This document shows, piece by piece, positions 15,720 to 23,765 of a DNA stretch of 58,251 nt. Source of the stretch: CAYNLG01 sp964397995 (GTDB taxonomy: Bacteria > Planctomycetota > Phycisphaerae > FEN-1346); contig CAYNLG010000015.1 in assembly GCA_964397995.1 (NCBI GenBank), positions 1-58,251 on the forward strand, written 5' to 3'. Numbering within the stretch: position 1 is the stretch's first letter; the number at the start of each line of letters is the position of its first letter. The notes under the pieces were generated by a model. The model was not told the origin of the DNA and did not search any database. It worked only from the letters and a program-made list of their open reading frames with translations. The position numbers and the translations under genes were made by a program.

Positions 15720-17300
15720 ATGGACATCCGAAGCGACGAAGTGACCGAGGTCATCCGGAACCAGATCCGCCAGTGGGCGGGCCAGCTCCAGGTGGACGAG
15801 GTCGGCGAGGTTCTCGAGGTGGGCGACGGCGTGGCCCGCGTCTTCGGCCTTGAGAACTGTATGTACAACGAGCTGGTGGAGCTGCCGAACGGCGTCTTCG
15901 GCATGGCCCTGAGCCTGGAAGAGGACACCGTCGGCCTCGTGCTCCTGGGCGACGACCGCTACGTCACCGCCGGCGCCCAAGCCCGCCGCACCGGACGCAT
16001 CGTGGAGGTGCCCGTCGGCGACGGCCTGATCGGACGCGTCGTGAACCCGCTGGGCCAGGCGCTCGACGGCAAGGGCGAGATTCGCTCCGACCAGACGCGG
16101 CCCGTCGAGCGGCTCGCCCCGGGCATCGTCCAGCGGCGCCCGGTCGAGGAACCGCTCCAGACGGGCCTGAAGTGCGTCGACGCCGTGACGCCCATCGGGC
16201 GCGGCCAGCGGGAACTGATCATCGGCGACCGCCAGACCGGCAAGACCGCCATCCTCGTCGACACCGTCCTCAACCAGCACGACCAGGATGTCATCTGCAT
16301 CTACGTGGCCATCGGGCAGAAGCGGTCGAACGTCGCCCAGGTCATCAAGACGTTCGAGGACGCCGGCGCGATGGACTATACGATCGTCGTCACGGCCTCG
16401 GCGTCGGAGCCGGCGACGCTCCAGTACTTGGCCCCGTATGCCGGGTGCGCCATGGGCGAGTACTTCATGGAACAGGGCCGCGACGTCCTCGTCTGCTACG
16501 ACGACCTGACACGCCAGGCGTGGGCGTTCCGCGAGATGAGCCTCCTGTTGCGCCGGCCCCCCGGCCGCGAGGCGTACCCCGGCGACGTCTTCTACCTGCA
16601 CTCGCGGCTGCTGGAGCGGGCAGCCAAGATGAGCGACGAGCACGGCGGCGGAAGCCTGACGGCCCTGCCCGTCATCGAGACCCAGGCGGGCGACATCTCG
16701 GCCTACATCCCGTCGAACGTGATCTCGATCACCGACGGCCAGATTCGCCTGGAGGCGGACCTCTTCTTCCAGGGCTTCCGGCCCGCCATGGACGTCGGCA
16801 ACTCCGTCAGCCGCGTCGGCGGCGCCGCCCAGATCAAGGCCATGAAGCAGGTCGCCGGCCAGCTCAAGGCCGACCTCGCCCAGTACGCCGAGTACCGGGC
16901 TTTCGCCCAGTTCGGGAGCGAGCTGGACGAGGCGACGCGGCAGATTCTGGAGCGCGGTGAACGGCTGAGCGAACTCCTGAAGCAACCGCAGTACGTCCCG
17001 ATGCCCGTCGAGGAGCAGGTGGCGATCCTCAAGGCCGGGAACGACGGGGACCTGGACGACCTCCCGCCGATCGACGTCTCCCGGTTCGAAAAGCAGTACC
17101 TCGTGTATATGCGAAACGAAAAGCCGGATCTCCTGAAACAAATCCGCGAGACCGGCCGCATCGACGACGACCTCGGCCAGGCCCTCCGCGAGTCCGTGGC
17201 CGCCTTCAAGGAGCAGTTCGTCGTCACCAAGACGGGGGCCGAGGAGGCCGGCGAGGACGAACTGGCCGAGACCGAGACCGCCGCCGCGACCGAGGAGTAA
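15720..17300 (+). CDS. atpA: ATP synthase F1 subunit alpha
   Basis: A 526-residue alpha subunit. The P-loop GDRQTGKTAI and the block VGNSVSRVGGAAQIKAMK with the catalytic-site Arg finger are intact. The N-terminus begins IRSDEVTEVIRNQIRQW as usual. The C-terminus carries an acidic tail of about 20 residues rich in Glu, Ala and Thr, not usual in the family. An AGAGAGAG stretch upstream serves as the ribosome site. Its upstream neighbours are the two sulfatase genes, and atpG follows after 3 bases. Confidence 0.97.
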   Translation: MDIRSDEVTEVIRNQIRQWAGQLQVDEVGEVLEVGDGVARVFGLENCMYNELVELPNGVFGMALSLEEDTVGLVLLGDDRYVTAGAQARRTGRIVEVPVGDGLIGRVVNPLGQALDGKGEIRSDQTRPVERLAPGIVQRRPVEEPLQTGLKCVDAVTPIGRGQRELIIGDRQTGKTAILVDTVLNQHDQDVICIYVAIGQKRSNVAQVIKTFEDAGAMDYTIVVTASASEPATLQYLAPYAGCAMGEYFMEQGRDVLVCYDDLTRQAWAFREMSLLLRRPPGREAYPGDVFYLHSRLLERAAKMSDEHGGGSLTALPVIETQAGDISAYIPSNVISITDGQIRLEADLFFQGFRPAMDVGNSVSRVGGAAQIKAMKQVAGQLKADLAQYAEYRAFAQFGSELDEATRQILERGERLSELLKQPQYVPMPVEEQVAILKAGNDGDLDDLPPIDVSRFEKQYLVYMRNEKPDLLKQIRETGRIDDDLGQALRESVAAFKEQFVVTKTGAEEAGEDELAETETAAATEE

Positions 17301-17303
17301 CAC

Positions 17304-18176
17304 GTGGCCACCCTGCGTGACATCCGGCGCCGCATCCGCAGCGTGACGAACACGCAGCAGATTACGCGCGCGATGAAGATGGTGGCGGCGGCGAAGCTGC
17401 GGCGCGCCCAGCGGACGCTGTTCGCGCTTCGGCCGTATGCCGAGGCGCTCGACCGGCTCCGCGTCGAGGCGGCGCGGCGGTTCGTCGGCGACGAGCACCC
17501 GCTGCTGGAGGCGCGGCCGGAGCGGCGTGTGGGCCTGTTGCTGCTGACGAGCGACAAGGGCCTGTGCGGCTCGTTCAACCACAACCTCGTCCGCGATGCC
17601 GCACGGCGGGTGGCGGCGCGGCCGGAGGAGACCGTCGTCAGCGTGGTCGGCCAGAAGGGCGCCCACGGCCTGAAGCGCGAGGGCGTGGCCGCCCGCGACC
17701 TGTGGACGGAGCTGAAGGACCCGGCGGACTTCCAGGAGGTCCGCGACATGGCCGCCCGGTTCGTCCGCCGTTTCGAAGCCGGCGAGATCGACGCCCTCGA
17801 CGTCATGTACGCCCACTTCCAGTCGCCTCTGACGCAGCCGACGACGGTGGTGCGGCTGCTGCCGATCGAGCCGGCCGACGTCGAAGAGCGCGGAGCCGAC
17901 GAGGTCGTCGAGCCGTACCTGTTCGAGCCCGACACCGAGGCGCTGGCCGGCGCCATTCTGCTGCACAACGTGGCCGTCCAGCTCGTGCGGGCGGTCTCGG
18001 AGAGCCAGACCAGCGAGCACGGCGCGCGGATGACGGCGATGGACAACGCGACCGAGAACGCCGACGAGATGGTCAGCACGCTCACCCATACGTACAACCA
18101 GGCCCGCCAGGCGCACATCACGGCGGAGCTGCTCGACATTGTCGGCGGCGCGAACGCCCAGGAGAAGGGCGCCTGA
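17304..18176 (+). CDS. atpG: ATP synthase F1 subunit gamma
   Basis: A 290-residue central rotor-shaft subunit. The start is GTG followed by ATLRDIRRRIRSVTNTQQIT, the conserved N-terminal helix. LLTSDKGLCGSFNHNL and the C-terminal block SEHGARMTAMDNATENADEM are typical. The length is standard. It follows atpA by 3 bases and precedes atpD by 22 bases. Confidence 0.96.
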   Translation: MATLRDIRRRIRSVTNTQQITRAMKMVAAAKLRRAQRTLFALRPYAEALDRLRVEAARRFVGDEHPLLEARPERRVGLLLLTSDKGLCGSFNHNLVRDAARRVAARPEETVVSVVGQKGAHGLKREGVAARDLWTELKDPADFQEVRDMAARFVRRFEAGEIDALDVMYAHFQSPLTQPTTVVRLLPIEPADVEERGADEVVEPYLFEPDTEALAGAILLHNVAVQLVRAVSESQTSEHGARMTAMDNATENADEMVSTLTHTYNQARQAHITAELLDIVGGANAQEKGA

Positions 18177-18198
18177 GAGCCCGAAACGAGGTCCCCCG

Positions 18199-19683
18199 AT
18201 GAACACAGGACGCATCAAGCAGGTCATGGGCCCCGTCGTCGACGTGGCCTTCAGCGAGAACCACCTGCCGGAGATCTACACGGCGGTGACGATCGAGGAC
18301 GCGTCGCGCGACATCCGCGTGACGGCGGAGGTCGCCCAGCACCTCGGCGAGGGCACCGTCCGCTGCGTCTCGATGAACCCGACCGACGGGCTGGTGCGCG
18401 GCATGGAGGTCGTGGACACCGGGGCACCGATCTCGGTGCCCGTGGGCGAGCAGACCCTCGGCCGCATCATGGACGTCCTCGGCGCCCCCGTCGACGAGGC
18501 CGGGCCCATCGACTCCGACCGCCGCGACCCCATCCACAAGCCCGCCCCCTCCTTCGCCGACCTCAAGGTCGCCACAGAGGTCTTCGAGACAGGCATCAAG
18601 GTGCTGGACCTGATGCAGCCGTACGTGCGGGGCGGCAAGGTGGGCCTGTTCGGCGGCGCGGGCGTCGGCAAGACCGTGTTCCTGAAGGAGCTGATCCGCA
18701 ACGTTGGCATTGAGCACGGCGGCAAGAGCGTCTTCGCGGGGGTCGGCGAGCGGACCCGCGAGGGCAACGACCTGTGGCTGGAACTGAAGGAGGCCGACGT
18801 CATCGACAAGACGGCGATGATCTTCGGCCAGATGAACGAACCCCCCGGCGCCCGCTGGCGCGTCGGCCTGACGGCCCTGGCCGTGGCCGAGTACTTCCGC
18901 GACGACCAGGGCGCGGACGTGCTCCTCTTCATCGACAACATCTACCGCTTCGCCCAGGCCGGCATGGAGGTCTCCGCCCTCCTCGGCCGCATCCCCTCCG
19001 CCGTCGGCTACCAGCCGACGCTGGCCACCGAGTTCGGCCAGCTCCAGGAGCGGATCACCTCGACTCAGAAGGGGTCGATCACAAGCGTCCAGGCCATCTT
19101 CGTGCCGGCGGACGACCCAACCGACCCGGGGCCGGCCACCGCGTTCGGCCACCTCGACGCCTCGACGTACCTGGAGCGGAAGCTCTTCGCCCAGGGCTTC
19201 TACCCGGCGGTGGACCCGCTGGCGAGCTTCAGCCGCGCCCTGGACCCGCGTATCGTCGGCGAGGACCACTACCAGGTGGCCCGCCGGTGCCAGGAGGTGC
19301 TCCAGCGGTACAAGGACCTGCAGGACATCATCGCGATTCTCGGCATGGACGAACTGTCGGACGAGGACAAGGTGATCGTCGCGCGGGCCCGGAAGATTCA
19401 GCGGTTCCTGACCCAGCCGTTCTTCGTGGCGGAGCACTTCACGGGGCTGCCCGGGAAGTACGTGCCGATCGAGGACACCGTGGCCGGGTTCAAGGAGATC
19501 GTCAAGGGCGAGGCGGACGACCTGCCGGAGCCGGCGTTCTACATGGTCGGGACGATGGCGGAGGTCCGCGAGAAGGCGGCCTCGCTCGGGACCGCGGCCG
19601 AGTCGCCCGACCACGCCGCCGAAGCCGAGGAGGCCGAGGCCGTTCGGGCCGACGCCGACGCCGAACCCGCCGAGAAGGGCTGA
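18199..19683 (+). CDS. atpD: ATP synthase F1 subunit beta
   Basis: A 494-residue catalytic subunit. The P-loop GGAGVGKTVF, the catalytic Glu in GVGERTREGND, the Walker B strand VLLFIDNIYRF and the DELSDEDK loop (DELSEED) are all present. The start is set at ATG 18199 with family sequence MNTGRIKQVMGPVVDV; the open frame continues upstream but overlaps atpG. The last 30 or so residues form an acidic Ala/Glu/Asp tail beyond the usual end. The tail on alpha is similar in style. atpC starts 4 bases after the stop. Confidence 0.97.
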   Translation: MNTGRIKQVMGPVVDVAFSENHLPEIYTAVTIEDASRDIRVTAEVAQHLGEGTVRCVSMNPTDGLVRGMEVVDTGAPISVPVGEQTLGRIMDVLGAPVDEAGPIDSDRRDPIHKPAPSFADLKVATEVFETGIKVLDLMQPYVRGGKVGLFGGAGVGKTVFLKELIRNVGIEHGGKSVFAGVGERTREGNDLWLELKEADVIDKTAMIFGQMNEPPGARWRVGLTALAVAEYFRDDQGADVLLFIDNIYRFAQAGMEVSALLGRIPSAVGYQPTLATEFGQLQERITSTQKGSITSVQAIFVPADDPTDPGPATAFGHLDASTYLERKLFAQGFYPAVDPLASFSRALDPRIVGEDHYQVARRCQEVLQRYKDLQDIIAILGMDELSDEDKVIVARARKIQRFLTQPFFVAEHFTGLPGKYVPIEDTVAGFKEIVKGEADDLPEPAFYMVGTMAEVREKAASLGTAAESPDHAAEAEEAEAVRADADAEPAEKG

Positions 19684-19687
19684 GCCC

Positions 19688-20101
19688 ATGCCCATGGCCG
19701 TCAGGCTGCTGACACCGAGCGGCGTGCTCTACGAGACCGACCGGGCCGAGTTGCTGGCGGCGCCCGGGGCGGCCGGGAATCTGCACGTCGAGCCGGGGCA
19801 CATCAACCTGATGACGACGCTCGCCATCGGGCCGCTCTCGGTCTGGGCCGAGGGCGCCGGTGAGCCGCTCCGGTTCGCCGTCCATGGCGGGTTCCTGGAG
19901 GCAACGCCCAAGCGGGTCCAGGTGCTGGCGGACGCGGCCGAGCCGATCGAGGGTATCGACGTGGCGCGGGCCCAGGCGGCGCGGCGGCGGGCGGCGCAGC
20001 GCCTTACGCGGAAGGGCGACCCGGACGTGGACGTCGCCCGGGCGGAGGCGGCCCTGAAGCGGGCGATGCTGCGCCTGGAGATGGCCGACGCGACGCCCTA
20101 G
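19688..20101 (+). CDS. atpC: ATP synthase F1 subunit epsilon
   Basis: A 137-residue epsilon subunit with the N-terminal beta-sandwich (LLTPSGVLYETDRAELLAAPGAAGNL; HGGFLEATPKRVQVLADAAE) and a C-terminal helical hairpin rich in Arg/Ala that can act as the ATPase brake. It closes the atp operon. The convergent HEAT-repeat gene ends 12 bases further on, leaving no room for a classical terminator outside the coding ends. Confidence 0.93.
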   Translation: MPMAVRLLTPSGVLYETDRAELLAAPGAAGNLHVEPGHINLMTTLAIGPLSVWAEGAGEPLRFAVHGGFLEATPKRVQVLADAAEPIEGIDVARAQAARRRAAQRLTRKGDPDVDVARAEAALKRAMLRLEMADATP

Positions 20102-20113
20102 GCGCCGGCCGGC

Positions 20114-21286
20114 CTAGATTTCCTTCTCTTCCGAGGCGCGGCGCTTCTGCCTCTCGGCCCACCAGGCCCGCCACGCCTTCACATCGTCGGACAGCATCTG
20201 GCCGGTGATGGTCTCGAGCTGCCTGGCGACGAAGAAGCTGAAGTAGATCTCCCGCCGGTTCGGCCCCTCGGCCTTGATCTGCCGCTCCAGGAAGTCGATC
20301 AGCGGCGGGACCGCGCGCAGGTCGCCGAGCGCCCCGAGGGCCTCCATCACCGACCAGCGGACCGGCGGCTCCGGGTCGTTCATCGCCCCGACGAGCAGGT
20401 CGAGGGCCCGGTCGGTGCCGACGCGCCCGAGGGTCCAGGCGGCGCTGCGGCGCGCGGCCACGTCGCCGCCCTTCAGGTCGCGCGCCAGTCGGTCGAGCAG
20501 GTCCTCCAGGGCCTCGCCCGACACCTCGCCGCGCTGCGCGAGCAGGCCGAGCGCCTTGGCCGCCTCCAGCCGCACCAGCGGCGACCCGTCGGTCATGGCC
20601 TTGCGAAGCGCGTCGGCCGCCTCCGGCGAGGCGAGTTCGCGGAGGGCCTCGGCGGCGGCGCGGCGGACCTCGGCCTTCGGGTCAGCCAGCAAGACCTCGC
20701 AGAGCGGCTTCACGGCCAGCCGGTCCTTCAGCCGCACGATCGTCCGAATGGCGTCCATCCGCTGGGCCGGGTCCGCCAGGGCCTTGCGCGCGGCCTCGGC
20801 GCCGGCCGGGTCGCCGAGGACGCCGAGCGCGACCATCGCGCGGCGGCGCACCTCCGGCTCCGGGTCGTCCAGGACGGTCGCGACGGCCTCGGCGGCCCGG
20901 AAGTCGCCCAGCGCCGCCAGGGCATCCACCGCGCGGCCCCGCACGCCGGGGTCGGCGTCGGTCAGCAGCGCCCCCAGGGCCTGGACCGCGCGGCGGTCCC
21001 TGAGGCGGCCGAGGCCGGTGGCGGCGGCCATGCGGACCGACCGGTGCGGGTCGCCGAGCGCCTTGGCGAGGGCCTCGTACACGCCGGGCGCCCGGTGGCG
21101 GCCGAGGCGTTCGGCGGCCATCGCCCGCAGCGCGGGGTCGGACGCCTGGACAGCAATCAGGAGCTGCTCGGGCGTGGCGGCATCCAGCATCTCGGCGGCC
21201 TTGGGGTCCGCGTCGGCCCCCCGCGCCGCGGGGGCGGCGGGCAGCCCGAGCGCCGCGGCCGCAAGCAGCGCCGTGAACGTCCGCAT
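20114..21286 (-). CDS. Secreted HEAT-repeat protein
   Basis: A 390-residue protein with a Sec signal peptide (MRTFTALLAAAALGLPAAPAA) and about nine HEAT/PBS-lyase-type repeats of some 30 residues. Each has the pattern D-P-x-x-x-V-R-x-x-A-x-x-A-L-G-x-L-G (for example VRRRAMVALGVLGDPAGAEAA). The final 60 residues, around TGQMLSDDVKAWRAWWAERQKR, form a separate helical tail that is common in planctomycete HEAT proteins. Such proteins act as binding scaffolds; the partner is unknown. The promoter is the minus-strand TTGCCA-N17-TATCCT at 21368. Confidence 0.85.
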   Translation of the reverse strand: MRTFTALLAAAALGLPAAPAARGADADPKAAEMLDAATPEQLLIAVQASDPALRAMAAERLGRHRAPGVYEALAKALGDPHRSVRMAAATGLGRLRDRRAVQALGALLTDADPGVRGRAVDALAALGDFRAAEAVATVLDDPEPEVRRRAMVALGVLGDPAGAEAARKALADPAQRMDAIRTIVRLKDRLAVKPLCEVLLADPKAEVRRAAAEALRELASPEAADALRKAMTDGSPLVRLEAAKALGLLAQRGEVSGEALEDLLDRLARDLKGGDVAARRSAAWTLGRVGTDRALDLLVGAMNDPEPPVRWSVMEALGALGDLRAVPPLIDFLERQIKAEGPNRREIYFSFFVARQLETITGQMLSDDVKAWRAWWAERQKRRASEEKEI

Positions 21287-21367
21287 GGTCAGTCCCCTCG
21301 TTCGGGTCGGCTCTCGGCAGGTTGGACGGGTGGGCGGCGGCAGAGTTCGCGCCGCCCGTCGCCGGGA

Positions 21368-21396
21368 AGGATAGCGGCTCGCGGGCTTGATGGCAA
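21368..21396 (-). promoter_or_regulatory. Promoter of the HEAT-repeat gene
   Basis: On the minus strand TTGCCA, 17 bases, TATCCT. Its -35 box overlaps the -35 box of the divergent promoter for the gene at 21445, so RNA polymerase should not be able to occupy both at once. Confidence 0.5.
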
Positions 21397-21415
21397 GCGC
21401 CGCCGCGTGTACGCT
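21387..21415 (+). promoter_or_regulatory. Promoter of the membrane protein at 21445
   Basis: TTGATG, 17 bases, TACGCT, ending 29 bases before the ATG at 21445. It is preceded by GC, giving the GCTTGA form also seen at several other promoters in this window. Its -35 overlaps that of the divergent HEAT gene promoter. Confidence 0.5.
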
Positions 21416-21444
21416 GGGGCCGCTGACCTGCGAAGGAACCCGCC

Positions 21445-21963
21445 ATGTGGTTCGTGATGGCCCTCGGGCCGATGCCCATCCTGACGGTCCTCTACTGGCT
21501 CGCGGGGCGCGGGACCGCGCCGCGCTTCGGCCGCGCCGGCCGGGCCGGCTGCACGCTGCTCATCGCCCTGTACTTGGCGGTGGACCTGACGTTCGCGAAC
21601 GATTTCCTGGAGGTCTTCCACAGCCGGGGCGGGCCGAACGTGGGCGTGGCGATTCTGGGCATCGCGGCGGGGCTCCTGGCCGCCGGTACGGCCATCTTTC
21701 TCTGGCAGGCGCCGCGCCTCCTCGTCGCCTGGTGCGTCGGGGCGCTGGCGCTGATGCTGGTGCCGGGGGTGCTGGTGTGGGAGGAGCTGACGCGGCTGGA
21801 GGGCCTGGGCGGCCTGGGGGTGCTGGTGCGGTCGCTGGAGTGGCTGAAGGTCGCCTTCCTTGGGTTCATGTGGGGGCCGATGCTGGGCTTCCTGCCGGGC
21901 TGGCTGTGGCACGAGCGGGCCGCGCGGGTCGCGGCGGTCGAGGCTGCCGAGACGCCGATCTGA
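21445..21963 (+). CDS. Small integral membrane protein, unknown
   Basis: A 172-residue protein with about five hydrophobic stretches (around 2-18, 33-50, 66-87, 90-107 and 132-152). AAGGA lies eight bases before the ATG. No family is recognised and no catalytic motif is visible. It has its own divergent promoter. The next gene, also plus strand, has a separate promoter, so it seems to be a single-gene unit. Confidence 0.6.
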   Translation: MWFVMALGPMPILTVLYWLAGRGTAPRFGRAGRAGCTLLIALYLAVDLTFANDFLEVFHSRGGPNVGVAILGIAAGLLAAGTAIFLWQAPRLLVAWCVGALALMLVPGVLVWEELTRLEGLGGLGVLVRSLEWLKVAFLGFMWGPMLGFLPGWLWHERAARVAAVEAAETPI

Positions 21964-21975
21964 CGCGATAGGCGG

Positions 21976-22003
21976 TTACCTTCCGGGCATTTTCGCGTAT
22001 ACT
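21976..22003 (+). promoter_or_regulatory. Promoter of the PEP-CTERM gene
   Basis: TTACCT, 16 bases, TATACT. It starts 12 bases after the stop of the preceding membrane protein. It lies about 170 bases before the predicted start, which implies a long 5' untranslated region. Confidence 0.45.
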
Positions 22004-22120
22004 GCAGGAACCGAGGGGAAGACTGTGCATGCGGTCCAGGGTCGCAGGCGGTCCGTCTGCGGCCGTTTCTATGCGCCGACGACGGGGAGGATGGGGCGGG
22101 CGCCGCCGACCCAGGGGGGC

Positions 22121-22137
22121 GCGCCCCGGAGGGGCGC
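22121..22137 (+). other. Hairpin in the PEP-CTERM 5' untranslated region
   Basis: GCGCCCC-gga-GGGGCGC, a perfect seven-pair stem with a three-base loop, about 40 bases before the start codon in a leader of roughly 165 bases. It may influence ribosome access. No known riboswitch core was recognised. Confidence 0.4.
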
Positions 22138-22175
22138 ACTGGCTTCGGCTGGGGCTTGTGGGGGAATCCTCGTCT

Positions 22176-22814
22176 ATGGGAGGTGCACCGATAAAGCGTA
22201 GTGCCGTCTGTCTTCTGGGTGTTTTTGTCGTCGCCGCGGCCGCGCAGCAGGCCTTGGCCGTCGTCACCACGGTGGACACGTTCGGGCCCAACTTCGGCTA
22301 CCTGAACGGAACGGGCGTGACCCCAATGAGCACGACCTGGTACTACGAGTACGCCAACGGGTTCACGGCGCTCGAAACGGGCCGCGTCTGCGACATCTGG
22401 GCGCCGCTGGGGACGCTCAGCGGCACGCCGACGCTCGACATCATGCTGCTCGACCAGGTCGGCGGGGCGCCGGGGGCGGAGTTGGGCCGGTGGACGGTCA
22501 CCTTCCCGTCCGGCATGGACCACCTCGTCCACCTGGAGGTCGAGGACGGCCCGATGCTCAGCGCCGGCGACTACTACTACTTCGCGGTGGCCCCGACAGC
22601 CGGGGCGTACACCTATGGGCTGTGGAACCTCACCTCGCTGACGGGCTACCCGTCGGCGGACCGGTGGTACCGGGACGCCACAAGCGGCCCGTGGACGTCC
22701 GTCGCCCCAAGCAATCCGCTCGTGGCGTTCCGGGCGGACGTGCTGCCGGAGCCCGCGACGCTGGCGCTGGTGGGCCTCGGCCTAGCCGGCCTGGCGGCGC
22801 GCCGCAAGCGGTAG
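22176..22814 (+). CDS. PEP-CTERM sorted surface/exported protein
   Basis: A 212-residue exported protein. A signal peptide (KRSAVCLLGVFVVAAAAQQALA) is followed by a beta-rich domain with no recognised family. The C-terminal sorting signal is LPEPATLALVGLGLAGLAARRKR, shown in parts here: a PEP motif, a TM stretch and basic residues, as used by exosortase systems. The exosortase itself is not in the window. The ATG at 22176 with an upstream GGGGGA is the likely start; the frame is open earlier but shows no signal peptide there. A hairpin terminator follows at 22841. Confidence 0.8.
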   Translation: MGGAPIKRSAVCLLGVFVVAAAAQQALAVVTTVDTFGPNFGYLNGTGVTPMSTTWYYEYANGFTALETGRVCDIWAPLGTLSGTPTLDIMLLDQVGGAPGAELGRWTVTFPSGMDHLVHLEVEDGPMLSAGDYYYFAVAPTAGAYTYGLWNLTSLTGYPSADRWYRDATSGPWTSVAPSNPLVAFRADVLPEPATLALVGLGLAGLAARRKR

Positions 22815-22840
22815 GCCGCCGCATCGTATACTGACCCCAA

Positions 22841-22877
22841 GGGCGAAGCGGCCGGTGGGCAGCCGGTGGCTTCGCCC
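22841..22877 (+). terminator. Strong hairpin after the PEP-CTERM gene
   Basis: GGGCGAAGC pairs with GCTTCGCCC. Inside it, after a 2-base mismatch, CCGG pairs with CCGG around a 7-base loop. There is no immediate U-tract (six T residues come 33 bases later), so termination strength is uncertain. Confidence 0.55.
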
Positions 22878-22985
22878 TCCGTGCATCGTCGGCCCGGAGG
22901 CTACCACGGTTTTTTGGCTGGCGGCACGAAGGCGCGGCGCGTAGGATGCCCCGCTTCATTCGGGGAACAGGAAAGGAGCCGTCCC

Positions 22986-23747
22986 GTGGCAGAACCCGTG
23001 GTTGCCCTCCAGATGTACACGGTCCGCGAGGCCGCCAAGCAGGACTACGCGGCTGCGCTGAAGCGCGTCGCCGAGATCGGCTACCCGGCCGTGCAGCCGT
23101 GCTGGCCGACCGGCCACGACGCTGCCGACGTTCGCCGCATGCTCGACGACCTCCAACTCCGGGCCGCCGGCCTGCACATCGGCCTCGACTGGGTGGAGAC
23201 CAAGACCGAGGAGACGGCCGAGATCGTCCAGGCCCTCGGCTGCGGCTACGCTGTGGTGCCGCACCTGCCCCAGGACCGGCGCGAGACGGCTGACCAGTGG
23301 AAGGCCACGGCCGAGCTCTTCACGCGGCTGGCGGCGACGCTGAAGGAGTCGGGGGTCGGCTTCGCGTACCACAACCACGCCTTCGAATTCGAGACGTTCG
23401 ACGGCACCTACGGCCTGGACTTCCTCTACGGCAACGCCGACCTCGGCCTCGTGCAAACCGAGATCGACACCTACTGGGTCCAGTACGGCGGGGCCGACCC
23501 GGTGGCGTACCTGAACCGGTACGCGGGGCACATCCAGCTCGTCCACCTGAAGGACATGGGCAAGGGCGAGGACCGGCCGATGGTGCCGGTTGGTGAAGGT
23601 ATCCTCGACTGGCCGGCCATCATCGAGGCCTGCCGCGCGGGCGGCAGCGAGTACTTGATCGTCGAGCAGGACCACTGCGGCGAATTGGACCCGTTCGAGG
23701 CGTCGCGCATGAGCCTCGAGAATTGCCGCGCGTGGGGCCTGGTCTAG
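22986..23747 (+). CDS. Sugar phosphate isomerase/epimerase (AP endonuclease 2-like TIM barrel)
   Basis: A 253-residue cytoplasmic TIM-barrel protein of the IolE/xylose-isomerase-like superfamily. Typical blocks are VVALQMYTVREA at the start, FAYHNHAFEFE (His/Glu metal site), EIDTYWVQYGG, IQLVHLKDM and EYLIVEQDHC at the end. These residues usually bind a divalent metal. The start is a GTG with AAGGAG seven bases ahead. Members in planctomycetes often work with Gfo/Idh/MocA oxidoreductases on 3-keto sugars or inositols; here it stands alone, with that cluster about 28 kb away. Confidence 0.85.
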   Translation: MAEPVVALQMYTVREAAKQDYAAALKRVAEIGYPAVQPCWPTGHDAADVRRMLDDLQLRAAGLHIGLDWVETKTEETAEIVQALGCGYAVVPHLPQDRRETADQWKATAELFTRLAATLKESGVGFAYHNHAFEFETFDGTYGLDFLYGNADLGLVQTEIDTYWVQYGGADPVAYLNRYAGHIQLVHLKDMGKGEDRPMVPVGEGILDWPAIIEACRAGGSEYLIVEQDHCGELDPFEASRMSLENCRAWGLV

Positions 23748-23765
23748 GCGACCTCGCGCGAGCGG

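Noticed and set aside
12827..15720. Assembly error as explanation for sulfatases in the atp operon
   Set aside because: Junction spacings of 11, 1 and 9 bases and a ribosome site overlapping the atpH stop fit an evolved operon. It cannot be excluded without reads, but nothing in the sequence suggests a join.
14259..18227. 1322-codon open frame on the minus strand
   Set aside because: It lies antisense to the second sulfatase, atpA and atpG, which are certain. Long antisense frames are common at this GC content.
22080..22175. Possible c-di-GMP riboswitch before the PEP-CTERM gene
   Set aside because: The GC-rich hairpins are there but the conserved core of the GEMM riboswitches is not recognisable.
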